64,000 nt of DNA. Source: Phycisphaeraceae bacterium. GTDB lineage: Bacteria; Planctomycetota; Phycisphaerae; Phycisphaerales; UBA1924. Both the position numbers and the translations under genes were made by a program. The stretch lies in NCBI GenBank assembly GCA_019636555.1, contig JAHBXH010000001.1, forward strand, positions 1 through 64,000. The letters are read 5' to 3'. The notes under the pieces were generated by a model that saw only the letters and a list, made by a program, of their open reading frames with translations, did not search any database and was not told where the DNA came from. Each line of letters begins with the position of its first letter. Position 1 is the first letter of the stretch. This document shows positions 26,449-35,309 of the stretch, piece by piece.

Positions 26449-27177
26449 CTAGTCCTTTCGCGCATCCTGCCAGTTGGTGAACTCCCGCCCTCTCCACGTC
26501 ATCTTCGTCGGGTCGTAGTCATCGAATGTTCCCGCGTGCACATCCATAAATAGCAGGTTGGTTTTGCCGTTCTGCTGCTCCGGACGCCTGATGCCGTGCG
26601 CGAGTCGCTGGCCGCTGAAAAACACAACGGGCTGGTTCGCGTCGTCGGGATCGCAATCGGGCTGCAGGTTGGAATTGCCGTAGGGCTTGGCGTAGAGGTT
26701 CATCTGGTTGCTGTCGCCGACGAACACAAACTGCGAGGTGAACTGCACCTGCGATTCGCTGAGGCTCGTGTACATCGCCTTGTTGTAGAGGGCGGAGGTG
26801 TAACGGGCCTGCAGGAAATAGCAGAACGGCGCAAGGTCCTTCGGGCGAGCGGGGTCCGAATAGACGTCGTTGTTGCCGGAGAAGGGAAGGAGCTGCTCCG
26901 TCCATCCGGGACCGGGATCGTCACCGTTCTTGCCGTCGTCGGGCGTGCCGGCGACGCCCCAGTAATGCCAGGCCGACCAGTAAGGGAATGTGCCGCGGTT
27001 GTTGTCGGCGTAGAGCGTGAGCGAGGTGCCGATGCTCTTGAGGTTTGCCATGCACTTGGTGGTGCGGGCGGACTCGCGGGCGCCGGCGAGCGCGGGGAGA
27101 AGTATTCCGATGAGCGTGGCGATGATCGCGATGACGATGAGGAGTTCGATCAGCGTGAAGGCGCGGCGGATACGCAT
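26449..27177 (-). CDS. Prepilin-type (type II secretion pseudopilin-like) protein
   Basis: A 242-residue protein with a class III signal: MRIRRA then [20 protein letters not shown], cleaved before the Phe, with Glu5 of the mature chain present. Next comes the planctomycete-style [20 protein letters not shown] and a variable C-terminal head ending [12 protein letters not shown], equivalent to the usual F-x-DGH motif. Such proteins are processed by prepilin peptidase and build pseudopilus or surface assemblies; planctomycetes carry many copies. The ATG at 27177 is used because the charged leader starts there. It stands alone on the minus strand. Confidence 0.88.
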   Translation of the reverse strand: MRIRRAFTLIELLIVIAIIATLIGILLPALAGARESARTTKCMANLKSIGTSLTLYADNNRGTFPYWSAWHYWGVAGTPDDGKNGDDPGPGWTEQLLPFSGNNDVYSDPARPKDLAPFCYFLQARYTSALYNKAMYTSLSESQVQFTSQFVFVGDSNQMNLYAKPYGNSNLQPDCDPDDANQPVVFFSGQRLAHGIRRPEQQNGKTNLLFMDVHAGTFDDYDPTKMTWRGREFTNWQDARKD

Positions 27178-27198
27178 GGAGACCTCGCACAGGCAGTT

Positions 27199-27236
27199 CA
27201 CCACGGAGGCACAGAGACACAGAGAGACGGAAAGAA
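27199..27236. repeat. CACGGAG/CACAGAG-type dispersed repeat
   Basis: TTCACCACGGAGGCACAGAGACACAGAGAGACGG-like sequence directly upstream of the prepilin gene; related to copies at 1045, 33381 and 58728. The rest of 27237-27439 shows nothing recognisable. Confidence 0.6.
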
Positions 27237-27439
27237 GCCCGGAATGTGTATCGGCGAGGGTACCGGAGAGATTGCGAAATCGGAACAGGAGTTGAAGGCG
27301 CGCGGTGCAGATTTCGTTTCATCTGCGCGCGGATTCATGAAACACGCGCGATCGAGGCGCGTTTCAGAAAGCGTGAAAGTGTTTCATTCGCACCGAAACC
27401 GGCGTCGCGTGAGCTGGTGATGAGCAGCACGCGACGGTC

Positions 27440-28897
27440 TCAAGCTTTGGGCGAGATGGCGGTGCAAGGCACGAGCAGCGATTGGAGTGCCGCGGGCTCG
27501 ACATTGCCGGGGGTGAAACCGCCGTCGGTGGCTTCTCGTTCGTAGAGGAGTCCTCGGGCGGAAACGGCGGCGAGAAGTGCCGCGAGCGCGAGCGGGCCGA
27601 GATACGAAAGCCGACCGGGTCGAGCGGCACTCCCTCCCCAGACGGCGAGGGAGCAAGCGAGAATGATCCAGATGAGAATGAACGGCTCGTGATAGCGCTG
27701 CCAGAGTTGCGGGTTGACGCTGTTGGCGATCGTGAAGCCGCCGAACGCGCCCAGCATGATCCAGCGGGCACGCGGGTTCATCGCCCGGAGAAAAGAAAAG
27801 AGAACGACCGCGCCGAGTGCCGCGAGCGGTGCGATGAGGACGGAAGTGTGCCCGGCGATGACGGGGAGGACCTTGACGGCGTGGAAGATCCCTGTGACGC
27901 GGCCCGCGGCGGGATTCTCCGTCGTCGCCGGGATGATCGCGATGACAAGTCCGCCGGCTGCGGCGGCCACCAGCAGGACGAGCTGTTCCTTGGCGAGCTT
28001 GGTGAGTGCTGCTCTCCAGAATTCAAAGTAGAAGACGCCCGCGATCGCAAGAAGCGATAGATCGAACGCAGGCCCCGCCCATTGGACGCTCGCGCCGTGC
28101 ATGGGCTTGAATGAAGGCGGGGTGAGCCCGCCCCAGAGTTTGTAGAAGGCGTAGAGAACGACGAACGCGGGAAGCGTGAGGAGAAACGCGATGAGAGCGC
28201 GGGTGATGCGAGGTACGGTGCGTCCGCCGATGTCGTGACGACTAAAGAGAGGAGACTCGGAACGAGCGGCGCCGGCGCCGAGCCAGGCACCGAGCCAGAT
28301 GATGCCCGCGGCCCAAAGGTGAATCTGGCGCGTGAAGACGAGCACGACGAGCAGTGCGCCGGCGACGATCCAAGTCCCGAAGTTCTGGCTGCGTCGGAGT
28401 GCGAGCAACAGCACGCAGAGCAGACCGAGCCAAGCGGCGTTGTCGGGAAGCAGCCAAACTCCGGAACTAAGCGTGTAGATGGAACAGATGAAGGGCAGAC
28501 ACACCGCGAGCACGCCGAAGGGAGACATTGCGCGGCGCATGCGCCAGGCGCAGGCGGACGCGAGTGTGGCGATGAGGATTGCGCTGATCGCGGCAGACGC
28601 GAGCTGAAGGCACAGGCGCTGGTCGCAGATATAACGTGCAACGAGGCTGAGGACCAGGTGATAGCCGGGAGTCGTCGCGGAGAGGTAGTCGCCGAGATCG
28701 GGGTGCGGGAGCTGTTCCGCGAACGCGCGGATCGCTTTTTCGTGATAGTTGAGGGAGTCGGACGCGCCGCGTCCCCGGTTCAAGCCCATCAGGATGAGCG
28801 GCAGCGCAAGGGCGAGAAACGCAAGCGGCGCGAGCAATGTCGCGGCGAAGATGCTCCGCCGGTATCGCCCAGTTGAAAATCCGGTCGTCTGATCCAT
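27440..28897 (-). CDS. Polytopic membrane glycosyltransferase-like protein (GT-C type)
   Basis: A 485-residue inner-membrane protein with about 11-13 hydrophobic segments. The first loop holds SDSLNYHEKAIRAFAEQLPH, then DLGDYLSATTPGYHLVLSLV (D47; SATTPGYH at 73-80). An early acidic residue and a TTPGYH-type stretch are typical of GT-C enzymes and recall eukaryotic Alg10 glucosyltransferases. These use polyprenyl-phosphate sugars. The nearby UbiA-family gene could supply such a lipid-linked sugar, but this link is inferred. The assignment rests on topology and one motif. Confidence 0.55.
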   Translation of the reverse strand: MDQTTGFSTGRYRRSIFAATLLAPLAFLALALPLILMGLNRGRGASDSLNYHEKAIRAFAEQLPHPDLGDYLSATTPGYHLVLSLVARYICDQRLCLQLASAAISAILIATLASACAWRMRRAMSPFGVLAVCLPFICSIYTLSSGVWLLPDNAAWLGLLCVLLLALRRSQNFGTWIVAGALLVVLVFTRQIHLWAAGIIWLGAWLGAGAARSESPLFSRHDIGGRTVPRITRALIAFLLTLPAFVVLYAFYKLWGGLTPPSFKPMHGASVQWAGPAFDLSLLAIAGVFYFEFWRAALTKLAKEQLVLLVAAAAGGLVIAIIPATTENPAAGRVTGIFHAVKVLPVIAGHTSVLIAPLAALGAVVLFSFLRAMNPRARWIMLGAFGGFTIANSVNPQLWQRYHEPFILIWIILACSLAVWGGSAARPGRLSYLGPLALAALLAAVSARGLLYEREATDGGFTPGNVEPAALQSLLVPCTAISPKA

Positions 28898-29011
28898 GGA
28901 AAACGCGCCGAATTGGCCGGACAGATGCTATCGAAGTAATCGGTTGATCGGCACGCCGAACGCGCAAGAACCGCATGTGGGCGATCCGGGGAGCCGATAA
29001 GGTCGTAGGAC

Positions 29012-29060
29012 ATGGCGGATGTGGGATGTGGGATCTGCGATTGCGGATTGCGGATTGCGG
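29012..29060. repeat. Short heptamer array
   Basis: Seven 7-bp units in register: ATGGCGG, ATGTGGG, ATGTGGG, ATCTGCG, then three ATTGCGG, just upstream of the UbiA-family gene. The unit shape resembles the degenerate half of the 610-900 array (TGGCGGA, TGGCAAA). A GGCATTAGGG motif, also found at 625-642, follows at 29089. Confidence 0.7.
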
Positions 29061-29103
29061 AATCTGACGAGAATGGAATTGAGATTCTGGCATTAGGGCT
29101 TGC

Positions 29104-30099
29104 ATGAATGTGAGCGAGATCAGATTGGACGAGGAGTCTCAATCGCGTGCGGGCGGCGCGGCGGATTACGTGCGCCTGCTTCGGCCGGTCCAATGGGCCA
29201 AGAGCGTGTTCCTGTTGATCGGCCCGGCGTACGGATACGCGAACCACGATTGGGACCCTTCGAGTTCACGGGCCGGTTGGGCGGCGCTGGTCCTCGCGGT
29301 CATCGCGTTTTCGCTGGCGAGCAGCGCCTGCTACATCGTCAACGACATCCTCGATGCGCCGGCGGACCGAAACCATCCGAGAAAGCGAAATCGGCCGATC
29401 GCGTCGGGCCGGGTGAGCGTGGGCGCCGCGATCGGGATTGCGCTCGGATTGGTCGTCGCAACCGCGCTCGCGATTCTTCTGATGGGCGGCACGGCGGCAA
29501 TCTGGACAACGGCGATCATCGGCGTGTATGTGCTCAATGTGACGGCGTATTCGGCGATCCTGAAGCACATCGTCATCGCGGACGTGATCAGCCTCTCGCT
29601 CGGGTTTGTGCTGCGGGTGCTCGCGGGATGTGCCGCGGTGTCTGTGACCCCCACCACCTGGCTCTTGAATACCACGTTTTTTCTCGCGATGTTTCTGGCG
29701 TTTGGGAAGCGACTTGGAGAAAGGCGGAGTTTGGGGAGTGAAGGTGCCGCGGCGGCCAGGGGCGTGCAGGCCGGATACACGGATGATCTGCTGCGGCAGG
29801 CGGTGGTCGTTACTGCGGTCGTGACGCTGATGACGTATGCGATATACGTGCAGAGCCAGGATGTGAAGTACATGCTGGGGTTCAATTTGCTGTGGTTGAC
29901 GGTGCTGCCCGCGACGTATGCGATGCTGCGGGCGATCGTGCTGCTCGAGCGGGGGACGTACGACGACCCGACGCTGCTGGCTTCAAAGGACCGGCCGTTT
30001 CAGCTCGGGGCGGCGGTGTTTGGGCTGATGACGCTGGGACTGATGCTGGCTCGCCATTGGCATTGGGTAGGGATGCCGCCGCCGAATCCGGCGGGTTAA
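29104..30099 (+). CDS. UbiA-family prenyltransferase, decaprenyl-phosphate phosphoribosyltransferase-like
   Basis: A 331-residue integral membrane enzyme with about 8-9 helices. LLRPVQWAKSVFLLIGP and the metal-pyrophosphate motif YIVNDILDAPADR (N80, D81, D84, D88) are typical of the subgroup that moves phosphoribose from PRPP to polyprenyl phosphate, as do NRPIASGRVS and the C-terminal YDDPTLLASKDRPF. In actinobacteria this step leads to arabinose donors. In planctomycetes the product is unknown, but it may feed GT-C enzymes such as the neighbouring 27440-28897 protein. Expression is likely separate, since that neighbour is divergent. Confidence 0.8.
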   Translation: MNVSEIRLDEESQSRAGGAADYVRLLRPVQWAKSVFLLIGPAYGYANHDWDPSSSRAGWAALVLAVIAFSLASSACYIVNDILDAPADRNHPRKRNRPIASGRVSVGAAIGIALGLVVATALAILLMGGTAAIWTTAIIGVYVLNVTAYSAILKHIVIADVISLSLGFVLRVLAGCAAVSVTPTTWLLNTTFFLAMFLAFGKRLGERRSLGSEGAAAARGVQAGYTDDLLRQAVVVTAVVTLMTYAIYVQSQDVKYMLGFNLLWLTVLPATYAMLRAIVLLERGTYDDPTLLASKDRPFQLGAAVFGLMTLGLMLARHWHWVGMPPPNPAG

Positions 30100-30147
30100 C
30101 GCAACTCTCGGCAGCGGCGGACCATACAAGAAAGACCTGCAAGAATG

Positions 30148-30178
30148 GAGACCCCGGGCGGGGCGTCTCATTCCTTTT
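30148..30178 (+). terminator. Probable terminator after the UbiA-family gene
   Basis: GAGACCCC / GGGGCGTCTC can form an imperfect hairpin (30148-30169) followed by ATTCCTTTTCCC. It lies 26 bases before the next start codon. Confidence 0.5.
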
Positions 30179-30203
30179 CCCGATCTCTTCACAGGAGCCA
30201 TCG

Positions 30204-33200
30204 ATGCTTCGTTCTGATACATCACGGTTGTTTGCGCTGGCGCTTTGTCTTGCGGCGGGTTCGATTCTGGCAGTTGATTCGAGAGCTCTTGCTCAGGCGG
30301 GCCCGCCGGCGAATGCGCCGGGAGCCCAGGGCGCGGAGGCTCCGGCCAAGCCCAAGGACGATTCGGGCCTGAAGCCTTTCGAGGAAGTTTCGAAGGGCTA
30401 CGAGAAAGTCATCAGCACGGCGGACGGCAAGGCGAGTCTGTACACGCTGTGGATGAAAGAAAAGGACGGCGGGCTGCTGGCGGAATTGCCCCCGGGCTGG
30501 GCGGGTCAGAAGCACTTCATCGCGATGACGATCGCGACCGGTGAGACGTTCGCGGGGTTGCAGTCGGGGCAGCTCTATGTGTATTGGAAGCGGCTCGATA
30601 ATCGGATGATGCTGGTTGCACCCGAGACGGGCAACCGCTCGACCGGCGACGCCGAGAGCAAGGCGGGCGTGAAGCAGGTGTTCACCGATCGCGTGCTGAT
30701 CGATGTGCCGATCGTCGCGATGGGGCCGGGCGGTCAGCCGGTGATTGATCTGAAAGACATGCTCGCAGGAAAGGTCAAAGAAATGTTTGCCGCGGGAGGC
30801 GGCGTGGGCGGGTTCCTCGGCTCCGGCCTTTCGGGCGCGAACGCGCGGCTGGCAGGACTGAAGAGCGCGAAGGCTTTCCCGGAAAACATCGAGATCAGCT
30901 ACGAGATGCCGACGGCGGGCGGCAGAATGCAGGAATTCCACTATTCGATCAGCCGCATTCCGGACAGCACGGGCTATACGCCGCGGATTGCGGACGAGCG
31001 CATCGGATATTTCACGACGGTGTATCGCGACCTTGGCAAGTTCACCGAGCAGGACAAGTGGGTTCGTTACATCAACCGGTGGAATCTCGAGAAGGCCGAT
31101 CCGCGTCTGAAGATCAGTCCGCCGAAGGAGCCGATCGTTTTCTACATCGAGCACACGACGCCGGTGCGCTATCGCCGGTATGTGCGCGAGGGTGTGCTGC
31201 GCTGGAACAAGGCGTTTGAGAAGATCGGGATCGCGGACGCGATCCAGGTGTATCAGCAGGATGCCGCGAGCGGCGCGCACATGGACAAGGACCCGGAGGA
31301 TGTGCGATACAACTTCGTGCGCTGGGTGAGCAACGACATCGGGACGGCGATCGGTCCGAGCCGCGTGCACCCGCTGACGGGGCAGATCCTGGATGCGGAC
31401 ATCATCCTGACCGACGGGTGGATCCGGTATTTCGCGCAGAACTACAGCGAGATTCTGCCGGAGATCGCGATGCAGGGGATGACGCAGGAGACGATCGACT
31501 GGCTCGATGAGCACCCGCAGATTGATCCGCGGGTTCGGATGGCCGATCCGGGGCAGCGCGAGGCGGTCATCGAGCGGCTGAAGATGGAACGTGCCGATCC
31601 GCAAGCGGCGGCGCGCCGGGGCGTGCTCGGTTTCGGCGGGATGCCCGTGCCGACGACGGCCGAGCTCGCGGCGAATCCGGAGATGCTTCAGCAGCAGCTG
31701 AACCTGTCGAGCGCGCTCTGCTCGGCGGCGATGGGCAAGGGATTCGACATGGCGATGATGCGGATGCATCTCGACATCGTCGGTCTGAGCGCGAGCAACA
31801 ACGGCGTGACGGGAGTTGCCGATGCGGGCGGCGCGAGCGTGAACATGCTGGACGGCGTGCCGGAATGGTTCATCGGTCCGCTGCTGGTGGATCTCGTCTC
31901 GCACGAGTGCGGACACACGCTGGGATTGCGGCACAATTTCAAGGGCTCGAGCATCTACACGCTGGCGCAGGTGAACAGCGCGGACGTGAAGGGCAAGAAG
32001 AGCTTCAGCGGATCGGTGATGGACTATGTGCCGATCAACATGAACGTTCCCGATGCCAAGCGACTGGAGGAATACCTCAGGAAGGAAGCGCAGGCGAAAA
32101 AGGCGGCGGAAGGGAAGAAGGATGGTGATGGCAAGCCGGAGAACGATTCGGAAGGCAAGCCTGACGGAAAGAAGGGGGATATTGCCGCCGCCGGAAGCGC
32201 CGGCGGGGCGGGGGGGAACGCGAGCCCGCTGGGCGGACCGGAAAAGCCGCAGGAACTGGGCGATTACGCGCAGGTGGACAACGGGCCGTACGACTATTGG
32301 GCGATCGAATACGGATACGGATTTGATGACCCCAAGAAAGTGCTGGCGCGCTGCAACGAGCCGGAACTCGCGTACGGGACCGACTGGGACCTGCAAGGAC
32401 CGGATCCGCTGGTTCGTCAGTACGACTTCACGGCGAATCCGATCGACTACGCCAACAACCTGATGGACCTTGCGCGGTACCACCGCTCACGCCTGCTCGA
32501 CCACTTCGTGAAAGAGGGAGATAGCTGGGCGAAAGCGAGAAGGGGTTACAACCTCACGCTCGCGTTCCAGACTCGGGCGGTCGCGATGATGGCGAGGCAA
32601 GTTGGCGGCTCGAGTGTTTCATACAGCAAGAAGGGCGACCCGGACGCCAGAGATCCGATCACACCGTTCCCGACCGACCGGCAGCGCGCGGCGCTCAAGT
32701 GGGTGATCGACAACACATTCAACGACGCGGCGTGGGACCTCTCGCCCGAACTGCTCGCGAAAATGACCAACGCGCGCTGGTTCGATCAGGGCGGATTCAG
32801 CGAAGCGATCGAGGATCCGGCGTACCCGATCCACGACCGCATCGCCGGGATCCAGACGACCGCGCTCGTGCTGGTCATGAACCCGACGACGCTCAGGCGG
32901 GTCTTCGACAGCGAGATGCGCTCGCCGGGAACGCAGGATGTGCTCACGCTGCCGGAGCTGATGGACACAGTGAGCAAGAGCGTGTGGACCGAGATCGACA
33001 AGGCGCCGGGGCAGCAGTACACGGCGCGGCTGCCGATGGCGTCGAGCCTGCGGCGGAATCTGCAAAGGCAGCACCTCGAGTTCCTGATCTTTCTGAGCGA
33101 GCCGAACGCGTTCTTCGGGGAGGCGAGCAAGCCGATCAGCAACCTTGCGCTGTATCAGTTGCGCACGATCCAGGACAAGATCAAGAACATCCTCGAGAGC

Positions 33201-33305
33201 AAGGGCGCGAGCGGACGGCTTGATCCGTACACGCTCTCGCATCTGACCGAGGCGAGCGAGCGGATCAAGGGCGTGCTGAACTCGACGTATATCTACAACC
33301 GGTAG
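30204..33305 (+). CDS. Large secreted zinc metalloprotease (DUF5117/DUF5118-type)
   Basis: A 1033-residue exported protein. The ATG at 30204 has AGGAG upstream, and the signal peptide is about 1-31 (LFALALCLAAGSILA). The zinc site is SHECGHTLGLRHNFKGS (H567, E568, H571, H577), a metzincin-like HExxHxxGxxH. The likely Met-turn is SVMDYVPIN (about 605-613). The N-terminal part (FEEVSKGYEKVISTADGK; FTDRVLIDVPIVAM) matches the domain preceding such proteases. A Lys/Glu/Gly-rich insert (about 630-690) splits the C-terminal half. Its role is probably peptide degradation in the periplasm or outside the cell. The single-gene unit ends with a terminator at 33330. Confidence 0.85.
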   Translation: MLRSDTSRLFALALCLAAGSILAVDSRALAQAGPPANAPGAQGAEAPAKPKDDSGLKPFEEVSKGYEKVISTADGKASLYTLWMKEKDGGLLAELPPGWAGQKHFIAMTIATGETFAGLQSGQLYVYWKRLDNRMMLVAPETGNRSTGDAESKAGVKQVFTDRVLIDVPIVAMGPGGQPVIDLKDMLAGKVKEMFAAGGGVGGFLGSGLSGANARLAGLKSAKAFPENIEISYEMPTAGGRMQEFHYSISRIPDSTGYTPRIADERIGYFTTVYRDLGKFTEQDKWVRYINRWNLEKADPRLKISPPKEPIVFYIEHTTPVRYRRYVREGVLRWNKAFEKIGIADAIQVYQQDAASGAHMDKDPEDVRYNFVRWVSNDIGTAIGPSRVHPLTGQILDADIILTDGWIRYFAQNYSEILPEIAMQGMTQETIDWLDEHPQIDPRVRMADPGQREAVIERLKMERADPQAAARRGVLGFGGMPVPTTAELAANPEMLQQQLNLSSALCSAAMGKGFDMAMMRMHLDIVGLSASNNGVTGVADAGGASVNMLDGVPEWFIGPLLVDLVSHECGHTLGLRHNFKGSSIYTLAQVNSADVKGKKSFSGSVMDYVPINMNVPDAKRLEEYLRKEAQAKKAAEGKKDGDGKPENDSEGKPDGKKGDIAAAGSAGGAGGNASPLGGPEKPQELGDYAQVDNGPYDYWAIEYGYGFDDPKKVLARCNEPELAYGTDWDLQGPDPLVRQYDFTANPIDYANNLMDLARYHRSRLLDHFVKEGDSWAKARRGYNLTLAFQTRAVAMMARQVGGSSVSYSKKGDPDARDPITPFPTDRQRAALKWVIDNTFNDAAWDLSPELLAKMTNARWFDQGGFSEAIEDPAYPIHDRIAGIQTTALVLVMNPTTLRRVFDSEMRSPGTQDVLTLPELMDTVSKSVWTEIDKAPGQQYTARLPMASSLRRNLQRQHLEFLIFLSEPNAFFGEASKPISNLALYQLRTIQDKIKNILESKGASGRLDPYTLSHLTEASERIKGVLNSTYIYNR

Positions 33306-33329
33306 AGAATATCTTGATAGTAGTTCTGT

Positions 33330-33361
33330 GCCCACGGACAACAGTTCGTGGGCTCTTTTTT
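33330..33361 (+). terminator. Rho-independent terminator after metalloprotease
   Basis: GCCCACG (33330-33336) / CGTGGGC (33347-33353) followed by TCTTTTTT. Confidence 0.85.
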
Positions 33362-33380
33362 GCGCTCGTGGCATGGGTGA

Positions 33381-33421
33381 ATTCACCACAAAGAACACCG
33401 AGGACACAAAGAGCACAGAGC
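33381..33421. repeat. CACGGAG/CACAGAG-type dispersed repeat
   Basis: TTCACCACAAAGAACACCG followed by AGGACACAAAGAGCACAGAG, between the metalloprotease terminator and the 3' end of the OGT-like gene. Confidence 0.6.
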
Positions 33422-33451
33422 TTTGGGCGAATCGAATCCAGTGCAAGAGAG

Positions 33452-35230
33452 TCACATGGCGGCGCGCGGGGCATCAATGCGGTGCCTGGCACGCACCGCG
33501 ATTGCTCCGCTGATCCGATGGGCGAATGCGGGGGCGCCGCAGAGCGCGGACGAAATGAAGGAACGCCGCTGAGTTTGTTTGACACGCGTGCGTGCGGCGG
33601 AGTCGAGTTGGGCGCATCCAGAGGCGAGATCGGCCGCGAACTGCACGAACTCGGCGGGCATCGCAGCGATATTCGCACGAAGCCCGGCGGCATTCAGCAG
33701 GCTCGACCCGACGCGCGAGGCGTGGGAGTGGCCTGCGAGTGTGACGACGGGCAGGCCCATCGAGAGCGCTTCGCAGGTCGTGGTCGTGCCGTTGTAGGGG
33801 AATGTGTCGAGCGCGATGTCGGCGCGGTTGTACGTTTCAAGATGAGCGCGGTAGTCGGGCGAATGGGGCGCGACTTCGATGCGGCCCGGATCGATACCCC
33901 GGGAAGCAAAGGCCGCGTTCAGGATCTCGCGGGTGCGTTTGTCGGCGAGCGTGCGCGATTTGAGGAGAAGCCGGGCGTGCGGCACGGCGCGGAGCACACC
34001 CGACCAGAGATCGAGCGTTGTATCCGTGATCTTCTGCTGCGCGTTGAACGAGCAGAAGACAACTTCGCCGGGCTTGGCCGTGCTGCGAATCTCGGGAGTG
34101 CGCGCGTCGGGCGAGAAGCAGAGAAAGCAGCCATCGAGACGGATCAGTTTCTCTGTTGAGAGCGATTCCGCGCCGGGGGGATCGGTGATGCCATCGACGA
34201 TTCGGCAGTCCATCGAAGGAATTCCGGTTGTGCCGGCATAACCGAGGTATGTCATCTGAATCGGAGCGACCCGGCGCGCGAAGACACTCGGGCGCCCTGT
34301 GACGTGCAGGCCCGACAGGTCGATCGCGATGTCGGCGCGTGCTGTGCGAATGAGGCGGGTGATTTCTTCATCCGGCTTTCCCGCGGCGTCGACCCACTCG
34401 TCGCAAAGGCTCTTGAGCCTCGCCGTTGTCGAGTCCGGGGGGCCGAGCAAACTGACGCCGATCAGTACGGAACCGGAGCGCTCGCGATTCACCAGCCACG
34501 GCTCGAGAAAGCGCGCCACAGCGTGATCGCGGAAATCGCTGGAAACCAGGGCGATTCTGAGTGCCGCGCCGGGATCGCGGCTTGGCGGCTTCCAATCGGA
34601 TGCGCCCACCGACTGCACGAGCGCTATTCCGGCGCGCCGGTGGATATCGGTCAATGCGTTGGGCTCGACGCCGTCGCAATAATGCAGCATGGTCGCGGCG
34701 GGGATGAGCACGCGGTGATCGAAGGGCGCGAGTTGAATCGCCCGAAGCAGTGCGTCGCGTGCCGCGCTTTGGCGCAAACTCTCGCCGAGAGCGCCGGCCC
34801 CCACAAGAAGCAAGAGCAAGTCATTCGGAAAGAGCATGAGCGCCGAGACCGCTTCGTCTCCCGCCTCACCCGATTTCCCGGCGGCGCGGAGCGCGTTGAT
34901 CAAGCCCGAGCGGAAATTGGGCGCCTGCGGGAAGCGAGCGATTCCGTCGCGGAAATGCCGCGCCGCTTCGTCCGGCTTGCCGCATTCCTGTATGAGTTCG
35001 GCGGCGACGATGCGGACCTGGGGCTCGCTTGGGGTGTGGAGCGCCGATGCAAGGGCTCGGGAGGCCTGATATGCCGCGGGCTCCTTTTCGCCGAGCGCTC
35101 GGAGCACGTTCGCGAGCGTGATGAGCAACTGGGGATCGTTGGATGCGCGAGCGGCGCGTTCGAGGAGCGGGCGTGCCGCGGCAAATTCTCCTCGGTACAG
35201 GTGCTGCCGGATTTGGTCGTGCGCCGACAT
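33452..35230 (-). CDS. TPR protein with O-GlcNAc-transferase-like (GT41) domain
   Basis: A 592-residue protein. Residues about 1-190 are TPR-like helical pairs (HLYRGEFAAARPLLERAARA; ALRAAGKSGEAGDEAVSALM). Residues about 205-560 are the SPINDLY/OGT catalytic region: RIALVSSDFRDHAVARFLEP, PIQMTYLGYAGTTGIPSMD, PGEVVFCSFNAQQKI and LDTFPYNGTTTTCEALSMG. OGT adds GlcNAc, or in bacterial relatives another sugar, to Ser/Thr of proteins. No signal peptide is present, so it is probably cytoplasmic. The protein target is unknown. The last 25 residues are Arg/Ala-rich and atypical. Confidence 0.85.
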   Translation of the reverse strand: MSAHDQIRQHLYRGEFAAARPLLERAARASNDPQLLITLANVLRALGEKEPAAYQASRALASALHTPSEPQVRIVAAELIQECGKPDEAARHFRDGIARFPQAPNFRSGLINALRAAGKSGEAGDEAVSALMLFPNDLLLLLVGAGALGESLRQSAARDALLRAIQLAPFDHRVLIPAATMLHYCDGVEPNALTDIHRRAGIALVQSVGASDWKPPSRDPGAALRIALVSSDFRDHAVARFLEPWLVNRERSGSVLIGVSLLGPPDSTTARLKSLCDEWVDAAGKPDEEITRLIRTARADIAIDLSGLHVTGRPSVFARRVAPIQMTYLGYAGTTGIPSMDCRIVDGITDPPGAESLSTEKLIRLDGCFLCFSPDARTPEIRSTAKPGEVVFCSFNAQQKITDTTLDLWSGVLRAVPHARLLLKSRTLADKRTREILNAAFASRGIDPGRIEVAPHSPDYRAHLETYNRADIALDTFPYNGTTTTCEALSMGLPVVTLAGHSHASRVGSSLLNAAGLRANIAAMPAEFVQFAADLASGCAQLDSAARTRVKQTQRRSFISSALCGAPAFAHRISGAIAVRARHRIDAPRAAM

Positions 35231-35309
35231 TCAGCCGGAGAGTACGGCGCACTTTGTGTGCCTTGCTATGTCGTTCGAAGCGATCTCCGTGATTCCCGGA
35301 GTCGGCAAG

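Noticed and set aside
30222..32483. 753-codon reading frame antisense to the metalloprotease
   Set aside because: Arg/His/Val-rich shadow composition, no start signal, and it opposes a clear protease with intact zinc site.
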